Shown: positions 15,592 to 23,873 of the stretch, piece after piece
Layout: every line of letters starts with the position of its first letter
Numbering within the stretch: position 1 is the stretch's first letter
Assembly (NCBI GenBank): GCA_031282905.1
Contig: JAITCV010000111.1
Span: forward strand, 1-28,337
Direction of reading: 5' to 3'
Source of the DNA: Azoarcus sp.
Lineage (GTDB): Bacteria > Pseudomonadota > Gammaproteobacteria > Burkholderiales > Rhodocyclaceae
Length of the DNA: 28,337 bases
The notes under the pieces: generated by a model
Seen by the model: only the letters and a program-made list of their open reading frames with translations
Databases searched by the model: none
What the model was told of the DNA's origin: nothing
Made by a program: the position numbers and the translations under genes

Positions 15592-16782
15592 TCTGATTTC
15601 AGATGTGATCTTTTCGGCGACGGCGCGGTAGTGCGGCTGGGCGTCGTCGGGACGCCCGAGATGCTCGAACAGGCGCGCCAGGATCAGATGGGTTTCGGAC
15701 GCGGGGGCGAGGCCCAGGGAGGCTTCCAGGTAACTTTGCGCCTTGCCCCAAAGCTGCGTGCTCATGCACAGCCGACCCAGCGCGAACAGCAAGCCGGCGT
15801 CGTGCGGATGTTGGCGCAGCCAGTTTTCGCCCTTGGACAAACAGACGGTGGCATCCTTTTCGTCCGTGCCGCAATAGGCATAGATGCGCGCCAGCCCGCT
15901 ATCCCATTCGTCATCGAGCAACCGTTCCAGCGTGCGGCGGGCGAGCGCTCCCTGTCCGGTCGCGGCCAGGAGCGGCACGATCTGTTCGACCAGATAGCGG
16001 TCGGCAAGCTCGGCGGGAGGAATTTCGCGCCACAGGTGAGCGAGGGTTTCGCCCTCTCCCGCATGTTCCCGCAGACGTTCGATGTGGGCGCGGCGCAGGA
16101 GTGGCAGCGCCTGTTCGTTGGTGAGCGCCTTGTGCTTGCGCAACTGACGAGCCAGACGCAGGACTTCTTCCCACTGGTGCAGGGCCGAAGCGGCCTTGAG
16201 TGACAACCTGAGCATGGCGATGTGGCGCTGGCCGGAGAGGCGCAGGGTTTCCAGGCGCTCGAAGGCTTCATCGAAATGGTGCGAGGTGATCGCGAGTTCA
16301 GCCTCGGTCATCAGCCGCGCCACCCGGATTTCCTCGCCCTGTTCGACCGCGCGGCCAATCCAGATCCGATAACGGGTTTCGTCGGCGAGCGCATGCGCCG
16401 CCCTGGCCGCGAGCAGGGTGGCACATGCCGGATGTTCGCTGTTCGTGAATGCCTTTTCCGCGAATTTCAGCGACTGGGCATAGCGTCCTTCATACAGGGT
16501 GCGCAATGCGTCGAGCAGTGCCTTGTCCGCCCGTTGTTGGCGCCAGCGTTTGCGCCATTGTCCAGCCGCCGAGGGCAGGTTCATCGCGTGCCGTATCAGG
16601 CGCAACAGCGCGTAGCACAAGACAAAACCCAGCAGCAGCAGCACGAAGAACAGGTTGAGCGTGATATATACGCGATACCACGGTGGAATCACGAACTGCA
16701 CGTAACCCTGGTTGAGGCTGGAAAACATGACCAGTCCAACGGCCAGCGCGAAAAGCCCGATGAACCAGATCAGACCTTTCAT
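15589..16782 (-). CDS. hemY: HemY-type membrane TPR protein
   Basis: A membrane-anchored protein of the haem operon with tetratricopeptide repeats, of unclear biochemical role; it is not the Bacillus protoporphyrinogen oxidase of the same name. The 397 aa begin with two membrane segments (about 3-22 and 39-61) in the order typical of the HemY_N domain, including LNQGYVQFVIPPW. The remainder is helical with TPR-like blocks such as ALRTLYEGRYAQSLKFAEKAF and LGRLCMSTQLWGKAQSYLEASLGLAP. ATG 16782 overlaps the hemX stop by 4 bp, so the two are translationally coupled. Confidence 0.88.
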   Translation of the reverse strand: MKGLIWFIGLFALAVGLVMFSSLNQGYVQFVIPPWYRVYITLNLFFVLLLLGFVLCYALLRLIRHAMNLPSAAGQWRKRWRQQRADKALLDALRTLYEGRYAQSLKFAEKAFTNSEHPACATLLAARAAHALADETRYRIWIGRAVEQGEEIRVARLMTEAELAITSHHFDEAFERLETLRLSGQRHIAMLRLSLKAASALHQWEEVLRLARQLRKHKALTNEQALPLLRRAHIERLREHAGEGETLAHLWREIPPAELADRYLVEQIVPLLAATGQGALARRTLERLLDDEWDSGLARIYAYCGTDEKDATVCLSKGENWLRQHPHDAGLLFALGRLCMSTQLWGKAQSYLEASLGLAPASETHLILARLFEHLGRPDDAQPHYRAVAEKITSEIR

Positions 16783-18104
16783 GGTTGCACCGTAGACGTG
16801 TCGCGGCTCTGCAATAAGCGCAGCGCATTGAAACTGTTGGTCAGCGTTTGATGTTCGATCCGCACAGGCAAGGTTTCAAGCTCGCGCAGGTTTTCGATCG
16901 CCGCTTTGACCGTTTCGTCGCGGGTATTGAAAAAACTCTCCAGCCAGCCCCGTGCCTGGGCAAGATCGGCCGCGTAGGTGCGCCCATCCCTCGCGAGCAG
17001 GGCGAGCCTCGCGGTCAGCAGGCGAATCTTCAGATTCTCGCGCAGGAAAGTGGCTTGTTCCGGTGCCAGCAATACCGGCTCGGCCGCGCGGTCGAGGCGT
17101 TCGATGCGCACCAGGGAGAGCGTCTCGTTCCAGATGTCGCGCGCCAGGCTTTTGGCGAAGCCACGCCAATCCGCCTCATATTCTTCTTCGATGGCGGGAT
17201 GCGCGCTCGGCGGCAGCTCATCGCCGAAGGCCAACGGCAGCGTGTCGAGTTGTTCAAGCATACGTTCGAGTTTCAGCGCCGTGCCGGGTATATCCAGCGG
17301 GTTTTGTTCATTCAGGCGTTCGATGTCGCTTGCCAGCGCCCGTTGCAGGGCGGCGAATTGGCCACGATCCTGGATATCCAGCCGCGCTTGCGCGCCCCGG
17401 AGGGCGATCAGCGCCGATTCGATGTTGCCCGCCAACTGCAACTGCTGGGCGGCAATCGTCACCGCCTGTTCGACTTCGACGAGCACACGATCATTCTGGG
17501 AATGTGAAAATTCCTCATAAAGCTTCTCCAGCGCGCTCGTCTGTCCTTTGGTGGCCTCGGCCTTGGTTTCGAGCGCAGTGAGCTTGTTCTGGAGCGCGGT
17601 GATGTTTTCCTGGTGCCGGAGGACGAGCGCGCGCGTCTCGCTGACCGCGGTATCTCCCGCCAAGATGCGCTGCGCGACTTCCGCGCGCAAGGCTGCGCTT
17701 TCGTTGCGCATCGCGTGTGCCTGCCAGGCGGCATATGCTCCGGCAAGCAGCGCAGCCAGCGCCAGCAACAGCGCCCAGCCGCTGGCCGCGCTGCGCGTGA
17801 CGGCGGCGGGCGCGGGTGCAGGAGAAGGCGTGGCGGATACGCCAACATCCTCTGGTGTCAGAGGGGAAATGGATTCGGGCGCAGTGCCGGATTCGGGTGT
17901 GGGGCCGGAATCGGACGTAGTACCGGATTCGGGCGTAATGCCGGATTCGGGCGTAGTGCCGGATTCGGACGTAGTGCCGGATTCGGACGTAATGCCGGAT
18001 TCGGGCGTGGGGCCGGAATCGGACGTAGTGCCGGAATCGGGCGCAGTGCCGGAATCGGACGTAATGCCGGATTCGGGCTCGCGGTCGGACGTGGTTGTAT
18101 TCAT
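16779..18104 (-). CDS. hemX: HemX, uroporphyrinogen-III C-methyltransferase-like membrane protein
   Basis: HemX follows hemD in many proteobacteria; despite database names its methyltransferase activity is doubtful. The 441 aa consist of a cytosolic disordered leader (1-105), a membrane segment at about 109-128, a coiled coil (about 133-200) and a periplasmic helical domain typical of HemX. The leader is unusual: residues 11-76 are eleven six-residue units of the type (E/D)SG(T/I/P)(T/A)(S/P), encoded by an 18-bp tandem repeat. ATG 18104 lies 9 bp after the hemD stop; the stop overlaps hemY. The antisense frames across this gene are long but appear to be shadows. Confidence 0.87.
   Translation of the reverse strand: MNTTTSDREPESGITSDSGTAPDSGTTSDSGPTPESGITSESGTTSESGTTPESGITPESGTTSDSGPTPESGTAPESISPLTPEDVGVSATPSPAPAPAAVTRSAASGWALLLALAALLAGAYAAWQAHAMRNESAALRAEVAQRILAGDTAVSETRALVLRHQENITALQNKLTALETKAEATKGQTSALEKLYEEFSHSQNDRVLVEVEQAVTIAAQQLQLAGNIESALIALRGAQARLDIQDRGQFAALQRALASDIERLNEQNPLDIPGTALKLERMLEQLDTLPLAFGDELPPSAHPAIEEEYEADWRGFAKSLARDIWNETLSLVRIERLDRAAEPVLLAPEQATFLRENLKIRLLTARLALLARDGRTYAADLAQARGWLESFFNTRDETVKAAIENLRELETLPVRIEHQTLTNSFNALRLLQSRDTSTVQP
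17877..18074 (-). repeat. 18-bp tandem repeat inside hemX (11 units)
   Basis: Eleven consecutive imperfect 18-base units, each encoding (E/D)SG followed by three residues drawn from T, I, P, A and S. On the plus strand the units read roughly GTRNYGCCGGAWTCGGRC. The array keeps the reading frame because the unit is a multiple of three. Longer groups (for example SDSGPTPESG) occur twice, pointing to expansion by duplication of several units. Confidence 0.9.
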
Positions 18105-18113
18105 GCGTCGAGT

Positions 18114-18884
18114 TTACCCAAAGTAAGCGATGAGCGCGCGTATCAAGACTTCATCTCCGCTCCCGGTTTCGATGACCCGGCCCAGTCCATGGGCGCGGCA
18201 ACGGAGCGCGATTCGCGGATGAGGTACGAATACAGGCAAGCCTGCAAGCCGGGTCAGTCCCTCGTCGCCAATCATGCGTGAGAGATTATCCACCCCTTCG
18301 CCGCTGGTGAGCGACAAGGCATCGATTTCGCCCCGCGCAAGCGGCGCGAGCAGGGTTTGTGGATCGGCTTCGGGGCAGCGTCGCCGGTAGCAGGAAAAGT
18401 ATTCGATATGCGCACCGCGCGCGGCGAGGATTTCGCCCAGCAGCTCGCGTCCGCCGTCGCCGCGCAGGATCAGCACGGCGCGACCGCGCACGGCTTCGGT
18501 TGAGAATTCGGCCAAGGCCAGCACGGCTTCGCTGTCGAAACCGCTTTCCGGCGCGATGACTTCATGGAAGCCGCGTGCCCGGAGCGCGTGGGCGCTCGCC
18601 GGTCCCACCGTAGCGACTTTCAACCCCGGTGGCCAGGCGCGCAAGGCTTGCAAGCCGTCCAAAGCATGTTCGACCGCATTGGCGCTGACGAAAAAAGCGA
18701 GGTCGAAAGTGTCGAGCCGCGCCGCGACCGGCACGAAAACGCCAGCATCGCTGGGAGGAAGGATTTCCAGCAGCGGAAAGCGAAACGGCCGCGCGTCTTC
18801 CGCTTCGAGCGCGCGGCACAGCGCTCCGGCCTGCGCGGACGGGCGGGTGACGACGATCATCCGCCCGGCGAGCGCGCCGCTCAT
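18114..18884 (-). CDS. hemD: Uroporphyrinogen-III synthase
   Basis: Cyclises hydroxymethylbilane with inversion of ring D to give uroporphyrinogen III, the branch point to haem, sirohaem and cobalamin. The 256-aa length is normal (about 245-270). Sequence conservation in the family is low, but IVVTRPSAQAGALCRALE at the N-terminus, FVSANAVEHAL, VATVGPASAHALRARGF and the C-terminal LTSGEGVDNL are characteristic. ATG 18884 overlaps the hemC stop by 4 bp, and hemX follows after 9 bp. Confidence 0.93.
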   Translation of the reverse strand: MSGALAGRMIVVTRPSAQAGALCRALEAEDARPFRFPLLEILPPSDAGVFVPVAARLDTFDLAFFVSANAVEHALDGLQALRAWPPGLKVATVGPASAHALRARGFHEVIAPESGFDSEAVLALAEFSTEAVRGRAVLILRGDGGRELLGEILAARGAHIEYFSCYRRRCPEADPQTLLAPLARGEIDALSLTSGEGVDNLSRMIGDEGLTRLAGLPVFVPHPRIALRCRAHGLGRVIETGSGDEVLIRALIAYFG

Positions 18885-19822
18885 CCCAGTTCGGCCAGAA
18901 TGTCGCCGGCCCCTTGGGCGAGCAAATCGTCAGCCAATGCCTGCCCGACGGCATCCGCCTCACCCGGTGCGCCTTCACGTTCGCCATGCACGACGCGGCT
19001 GCCATCGGGGCGGGCGACGAAGCCGCGCAGCCAAAGCTTGCCGCCGCGCATTTCACCGTAAGTGCCCAGCGGCACATCGCAGCTGCCCGCCAGCGCGCGG
19101 GCGAAGGCGCGCTCGGAAGTGACGCAAGCCGCCGTATCGGCATCGGCGAGCGCTTGCAAGCCAGCGATCAAATCGGCGCGCGCGCTCAGGCATTCGATGC
19201 CCAGCGCGCCCTGCCCGGCGGCGGGCAGCGAGATTTCGGCGGGCAAGACGGCGCGGATGCGCCCCCCGAGCCCCAGGCGGCGCAGACCGGCGGCAGCGAG
19301 GATGATAGCGTCGAACTGCCCTTCGTCGAGCTTGCGCAGCCGGGTGTCGAGGTTGCCGCGCAAGCTGGTGACGGCGAGAAACGGATAGCGTGCGTGGATT
19401 TGCGATTCGCGCCGCAAAGAAGACGTACCGACCACCGCGCCCGGCGGCATGTCGTCGAGCGCGGCGTAACGCCCCGAGACGAAGGCATCCAGCGGCGTCT
19501 CGCGCGCCATCACGCAGGCCAAGGCGAACTCTTCGCCCATGAGCATCGGCACGTCCTTCATCGAATGCACGGCGATATCGGCGCGGCCCTCGAGCAGCGC
19601 CGCTTCCAATTCCTTGACGAACAGCCCTTTGCCGCCCACCTCGGCCAGCGGGCGATCCAGAATGCGGTCGCCGCGCGTGGTCATGCCCAGCAGATCGACG
19701 CGGCACGCCGGGTAAAGCACCTCGAGTCGCGCCTTGACGTGCCCAGCCTGCCACAAGGCCAGACGGCTTTCGCGGGTAGCGATGACGATACGCTTGGGGC
19801 CGTCGGGAGAAGGAAAATTCAC
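18881..19822 (-). CDS. hemC: Hydroxymethylbilane synthase (porphobilinogen deaminase)
   Basis: Polymerises four porphobilinogen molecules to hydroxymethylbilane in the cytosol. From GTG 19822 the product is 313 aa, the same as E. coli HemC. It shows RIVIATRESRLALWQA at the start, HSMKDVP (86-92, with catalytic-type Asp90), GTSSLRRESQ (132-141) and Cys248 in GSCDVPLG, the attachment site of the dipyrromethane cofactor. The open frame extends to 20020, but the extra 66 residues look non-coding and no homologue begins there. It is the first gene of hemC-D-X-Y. Confidence 0.95.
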   Translation of the reverse strand: MNFPSPDGPKRIVIATRESRLALWQAGHVKARLEVLYPACRVDLLGMTTRGDRILDRPLAEVGGKGLFVKELEAALLEGRADIAVHSMKDVPMLMGEEFALACVMARETPLDAFVSGRYAALDDMPPGAVVGTSSLRRESQIHARYPFLAVTSLRGNLDTRLRKLDEGQFDAIILAAAGLRRLGLGGRIRAVLPAEISLPAAGQGALGIECLSARADLIAGLQALADADTAACVTSERAFARALAGSCDVPLGTYGEMRGGKLWLRGFVARPDGSRVVHGEREGAPGEADAVGQALADDLLAQGAGDILAELG

Positions 19823-20253
19823 GGCAAACTCGCAGAAAAGAAGAAAACCCGCTGATTCTATAGCAGCAAGGGACAGGGAACAGATGTCAGGGGGAACAGA
19901 TTGAACAACGGCAGAGTTTCGTGGCCATCGTTGCACTCGTGCTTCCCTCTCCCGCCAGGTTCTTTTCGCGCTGCCCAATTGAGACAGCAACTTTTCGGTC
20001 TTCCTGCATGAAAAGTTCATCGAAAATCAAGCTAGATATAGACAAGGGAAAATCAGGCTCCTTTCGGGAAACAAAAGCGCCTCTTTCAGTAGACAATCAG
20101 TATGCGGGCGCGTAGTGCCGGATGTTTTTCTGTTGTTTTTCTGTTTCCTGACATCTGTTGCTCGACAACGCACGGCAACGCATTCTTTGTCCGGAGCGTT
20201 CATGTCCTCATGGTAGAGTATGCATTTCCTCACTTCTCTTTGTAAGGTGCATG
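19823..20253. other. Intergenic region between hemC and the lipoprotein gene
   Basis: A 431-bp gap between divergent genes. It holds a minus-strand TATAGAAT (about 19854-19861) that could be a hemC -10, a pair of direct repeats GGGAACAGAT (19876-19885 and 19892-19901), and a tandem 11-mer GTTTTTCTGTT (20124-20134, 20135-20145). Open frames in this stretch lack a ribosome binding site and any family resemblance, so I call none of them a gene. Confidence 0.5.
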
Positions 20254-20955
20254 ATGAACAAGTGGTTTTTATCCCTGCGCTGGTTGTGGATGTTGGGTGT
20301 GGTCGTGCTGATCGCGGCTTGTGGCAATGAGGAAGCGCAACGTCAGGCATTCATTGAATTCCTGCAAAAGAGCGTCATCGAAAAGCAAGGTGGCTTCATC
20401 ACGGTGCTTACGCAGGAACAGCGTGAACATTTTGGCGACTACGCCTCACACTACGACATCATCGTCGATTTCAACAGATCCATGGGCGAGGTTGTCAAAC
20501 CCCTGAATGGCATAGCGCGTGAAATGACGTCTACCATGAAACAGAACGTGGATGCCGAAGCACGCAAAGCCTTGATGGTCAAACTCAACGACCAGTTCCA
20601 ACAGATCAACAAAAAATTGGATGAGGAATTGAGTCGCGCCGAAACAAGGCTGGCGGATTTGAATCAACCCGACGATCTCAAAGCCGTCTATACCCAGGCG
20701 TTCGAGCGCACGGTGCGCACTCCGGGGAGAATATCCAGAGAAATGGTTTCCTTGACGGCGGAGATGGTCACAAAAGCCAACGAAGTATTTGACTTCATTG
20801 CAAACAATCCGGACAAAATCGAAATCAAGGGCGGCCGGATGATCGCCAAAGACCGGGCTGTGCTCACCAAACTCAATGCTTTCCAGGCTGATTTGCTGGC
20901 AATAGTCCAGAAGCTCCAGGAACTCAAGGCCCAATACGACGCTTTGGCAGGCTGA
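20254..20955 (+). CDS. DUF3053-like lipoprotein
   Basis: A predicted 233-aa lipoprotein. The signal sequence has a hydrophobic core (WLWMLGVVVLIAAC) with the lipobox ending at Cys23. The next residue is Gly, then Asn, so outer-membrane sorting is likely. The body is helical (EEAQRQAFIEFLQKSVIEKQG... and RSMGEVVKPLNGI) and resembles E. coli YiaF (DUF3053), function unknown. ATG 20254 is preferred to ATG 20251, since AAGG at 20244-20247 is six bases from the former and only three from the latter. It is a single-gene unit. Confidence 0.7.
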   Translation: MNKWFLSLRWLWMLGVVVLIAACGNEEAQRQAFIEFLQKSVIEKQGGFITVLTQEQREHFGDYASHYDIIVDFNRSMGEVVKPLNGIAREMTSTMKQNVDAEARKALMVKLNDQFQQINKKLDEELSRAETRLADLNQPDDLKAVYTQAFERTVRTPGRISREMVSLTAEMVTKANEVFDFIANNPDKIEIKGGRMIAKDRAVLTKLNAFQADLLAIVQKLQELKAQYDALAG

Positions 20956-21086
20956 GATTTTTCCTTCGCCCGCAAAGCGGAAGCGTTCGCCGCAACGTTC
21001 ATCCGCTTTGTGGGGCATGCCGTGCTCTTCCGTTTGCGCTGCACAAATACCTGCCCATCAGCCACGAAGGCGACCGTCGCGCCGCT

Positions 21087-21102
21087 TGTTCCACGTGAAA
21101 CA
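21087..21102. promoter_or_regulatory. parS centromere site 1
   Basis: The 16-mer TGTTCCACGTGAAACA is identical to the chromosomal parS consensus bound by ParB (Spo0J). It ends two bases before the ATG of the TSUP permease gene and occupies the place where a ribosome binding site would be expected. Confidence 0.9.
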
Positions 21103-21104
21103 AA

Positions 21105-21884
21105 ATGCCCATCGACGCGCTCTCCTTGCTGATTCTTGGCCTTGCCGCATTCGGGGCCGGATGCATCGATGCGCTTGTCGGTGGCGGTGGGCTGATTCAG
21201 GTGCCCGTGCTTTTCTCTGTTTTCCCAAGCACGATGCCCGCAACCCTGTTTGGCACCAACAAGCTCGCCGCGGTCTTTGGCACCTTGAGTGCGGCGGTTC
21301 AATATGGCCGCCGGATTGCGATACCGTGGGCACTTGTTTTGCCGGGCACGTTGGCTGCGCTCGTCGGCTCGTGGATGGGCGCACGGACCGTCAACTGGAT
21401 ATCTCCTCTCGTGCTGCGTCCCATGATTTTGGTTTTGTTGATCGCGGTCGCGGTCTATACCTTCGCACGCAGGGAATTTGGCACCCATGCTCATGCAAGG
21501 TTCAGCGGCTTTCGCGCTGTGTGCATTGCGTTCACGATAGGCGGCACGGTCGGCTTCTATGACGGTTTTTTCGGACCAGGTACCGGCAGCTTTCTGATTT
21601 TCCTGTTCGTGCGTTTTTTGGGCATGGATTTTCTTCATGCTTCCGCCAGCGCAAAAATTGTCAACGTCGCCACCAATTTTGCCGCACTGGCGTATTTCAT
21701 TCCCAATGTCACACTGCTGTGGGCAACGGCGGGCGTCATGATGGCATGTAACCTCGCTGGCGCTTTGTTTGGGTCGCACCTCGCGTTACGTCACGGCGTC
21801 CGTTTCATTCGTATCATTTTTCTCTGCGTGGTCATTGCCCTGATAGCTAAATTGGGCGTCGATACTTTGGTTACGAATGCGTGA
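21105..21884 (+). CDS. TSUP family (TauE/SafE) permease
   Basis: A 259-aa inner-membrane protein of the sulfite exporter TauE/SafE (TSUP) family, close to the YfcA type, with about eight hydrophobic segments. The duplicated family motifs are present: GAGCIDALVGGGGLIQVPVL in the first half and GGTVGFYDGFFGPGTGSFLIF in the second. Members export sulfite, sulfoacetate or related organic anions, but the substrate cannot be read from the sequence. ATG 21105 has no Shine-Dalgarno sequence, because a parS site directly precedes it. The gene is exactly bracketed by two parS sites and is followed after 83 bp by rsmB. Confidence 0.88.
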   Translation: MPIDALSLLILGLAAFGAGCIDALVGGGGLIQVPVLFSVFPSTMPATLFGTNKLAAVFGTLSAAVQYGRRIAIPWALVLPGTLAALVGSWMGARTVNWISPLVLRPMILVLLIAVAVYTFARREFGTHAHARFSGFRAVCIAFTIGGTVGFYDGFFGPGTGSFLIFLFVRFLGMDFLHASASAKIVNVATNFAALAYFIPNVTLLWATAGVMMACNLAGALFGSHLALRHGVRFIRIIFLCVVIALIAKLGVDTLVTNA

Positions 21885-21936
21885 GGTATCCATTGCAGCA
21901 AACCGAATGTTTGCCTGAGTGCCGGTCAAGGTAGGA

Positions 21937-21952
21937 TGTTCCACGTGAAACA
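21937..21952. promoter_or_regulatory. parS centromere site 2
   Basis: A second exact TGTTCCACGTGAAACA, in the same orientation and exactly 850 bp from the first. It lies 15 bp upstream of the rsmB start codon, in the gap after the TSUP gene. Identity with site 1 extends two bases further (AA). Confidence 0.9.
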
Positions 21953-21967
21953 AACATTGATCTTGCG

Positions 21968-23275
21968 ATGAATCGACAACGCGTTACGCTACAACATGGC
22001 AGTCTCGCTTATGCCCTGCTCCACGCTGCCCAATGCGTGGCGGCCGTGATTGGGGACGAAGGCGAAAATCTTACCGCTGGTTTTGAGCGCATGCTCCACG
22101 ACCACCCCGAATGGACGGACGCCATCCGGGGAGCGGTGCGCGATCTGACGTGGACGACCTTGCGCGAGTATGGACGGGGAGATGTGGTCTTGCGCCATTT
22201 TGTGCAGAAACCTCTGCCCACGGCCATCCATGCCTTGCTCCTGGTGGCCTTGTGCCGCTTTGAGCAACGTCCACAGGATGCGCACACCGTGGTCGACCAA
22301 GCGGTCGATGCCGCGGGGCAACTCGCCCCCGGACTCAAGGGCGTGGTCAACGGCGTCCTGCGCAACGTGCTGCGCCAACACAGCGAACTGCCACGCTGGC
22401 GGGAGCAGGATATGGCGGCGCGCCATGCTCATCCCGCATGGTGGATAAGACGCGTGCGCGCGCAGCATCCGCGACATTGGAAAGCGATCCTCGCCGCGGG
22501 CAATCTGCATCCGCCGATGAGCCTGCGGGTCAACCGGCGACGCGCCACGGTCGAAGCCTGCCTGGAACAACTCGCCGCCGCCGCCATTGCTGCGCGACGC
22601 CTGGACAACGACGCCCTGCTTCTGGAACGGGCGCTGCCCATCTCCCGCTTGCCCGGTTTCGCCGATGGCTGGGTGTCGGTGCAGGATGCGGGCGCGCAAT
22701 GGGCTGCGCGCTGGCTGGATGCCCGCGACGGTGAGCGGGTACTCGACGCCTGCGCCGCGCCGGGCGGCAAAGCTGCCCATCTGCTGGAATGTGCCGACAT
22801 CGACCTCACCGCGCTCGAACTCGACCCTCTCCGCGCCGAACGGATATGGGACAATCTGAATCGCCTTGGTCTCAGCGCCACGGTAAAAGCAAGCGACTGC
22901 TGCGCGCTGGAAGATTGGTGGGACGGGAAGCCATTTGATCGCATCCTTGCCGATGTGCCATGCTCGGCCTCTGGCGTCGTGCGTCGTCACCCTGACATCA
23001 AATGGTTGCGACGCGAATCCGACATTGCCCGCTTTGCCGCCCGGCAGGCGGAAATCATCGACGCGCTTTGGCGTGTGCTCACACCCAATGGCATAATGCT
23101 CTATGTAAGTTGCTCGGTCTTCGACGAAGAAAATCGTCTCCAGATCGAATCTTTCCTCGCTCGCCACCCTGACGCCGAATCATCCCCGTTTCCGTCCCAA
23201 GCCGATAAACCGAGTTACCTGTTACCCACGACCGAGCATGACGGTTTCTATTTCGCCCGCATCCACAAACGCTAG
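21968..23275 (+). CDS. rsmB: 16S rRNA m5C967 methyltransferase RsmB
   Basis: SAM-dependent methylation of cytosine 967 of 16S rRNA. The 435-aa protein has an N-terminal NusB-like RNA-binding domain (about 1-140) and a C-terminal Rossmann methyltransferase: LDACAAPGGKAAHLLE (259-274), DVPCSASGVVRRHPDIKW (329-346, with Cys332) and YVSCSVFDEEN (379-389, with Cys382 as the expected catalytic cysteine). ATG 21968 has no clear ribosome binding site. From memory, rsmB lies near fmt and def close to oriC in Pseudomonas; fmt and def are not in this window. Its 3' end overlaps the next gene. Confidence 0.95.
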   Translation: MNRQRVTLQHGSLAYALLHAAQCVAAVIGDEGENLTAGFERMLHDHPEWTDAIRGAVRDLTWTTLREYGRGDVVLRHFVQKPLPTAIHALLLVALCRFEQRPQDAHTVVDQAVDAAGQLAPGLKGVVNGVLRNVLRQHSELPRWREQDMAARHAHPAWWIRRVRAQHPRHWKAILAAGNLHPPMSLRVNRRRATVEACLEQLAAAAIAARRLDNDALLLERALPISRLPGFADGWVSVQDAGAQWAARWLDARDGERVLDACAAPGGKAAHLLECADIDLTALELDPLRAERIWDNLNRLGLSATVKASDCCALEDWWDGKPFDRILADVPCSASGVVRRHPDIKWLRRESDIARFAARQAEIIDALWRVLTPNGIMLYVSCSVFDEENRLQIESFLARHPDAESSPFPSQADKPSYLLPTTEHDGFYFARIHKR

Positions 23276-23873
23276 TACCCAGATCCGGCACGGGCAAACG
23301 CGCGCACCCTTGGTTCGTGCCCTGTTGTTCATCGTCGCCCTGTTGGCGGCCTGCGTCCCGGCCATCGCCGCCGCCGACAATCGCATCACCCATGCCGAAA
23401 TCGTATACACGGAAGATGGTCATGTGCTCAATGCCGATTTTGAACTCGATCTCAACCCGCTACTTACCGACGCCCTCGACCATGGAGTCGCCCTGCACTT
23501 CGTCATCGAAATCCGCATCGAACGTCCGCGCTGGTATTGGTTCGATATGGCCGTGAGCGAGCGTCGGCTTGAATACCGCCTCACTTATCATGCCCTCACC
23601 CGCAGTTATCGCCTCTCCACTGGCAGCTTGCACCGAAGTTTCACCACCCTGTCCGAAGCCTTGAATACTCTCCAGCACATCCGCAACTGGCCGGTTGCAA
23701 ATGCCGGCGAACTCAAGCCCGGTGTTCCGCATGAAGTTGAACTGAGATTGCGCCACGACACTTCCCTGCTCCCTGGGCCATTCCAGTTGTCGGCAGTGGC
23801 CAATGGCGAATGGGATGTCGATACCGGCTGGCTGCAATGGACTTTCCTGCCCGAAGCGGTGACCTCACGATGA
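23238..23873 (+). CDS. DUF4390 exported protein
   Basis: A 211-aa protein with a signal peptide (ALLFIVALLAACVPAIAAA, about 28-46), predicted periplasmic, function unknown. The body is beta-rich (HAEIVYTEDGHVLNADFELDLNP, RPRWYWFDMAVSERRLEYRLTYHALTRSYRLS) and fits DUF4390, which is usually found between rsmB and ntrY. ATG 23238 makes a 38-bp overlap with rsmB and places about 25 residues before the signal peptide; an in-frame TTG at 23310 would give a more typical precursor. The stop overlaps the ntrY start (ATGA), so a role connected with NtrY sensing is plausible but unproved. Confidence 0.82.
   Translation: MTVSISPASTNASTQIRHGQTRAPLVRALLFIVALLAACVPAIAAADNRITHAEIVYTEDGHVLNADFELDLNPLLTDALDHGVALHFVIEIRIERPRWYWFDMAVSERRLEYRLTYHALTRSYRLSTGSLHRSFTTLSEALNTLQHIRNWPVANAGELKPGVPHEVELRLRHDTSLLPGPFQLSAVANGEWDVDTGWLQWTFLPEAVTSR

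Noticed and set aside
16848..17507. Long plus-strand open frames opposite hemX and hemY
   Set aside because: They are antisense shadows of GC-rich genes; they lack ribosome binding sites and family features.
17877..18074. CRISPR array
   Set aside because: Units are contiguous 18-mers without spacers and translate in frame in hemX.
20027..20350. 107-aa minus-strand frame opposite the lipoprotein start
   Set aside because: No ribosome binding site, low-complexity composition, and overlap with a well-supported lipoprotein.
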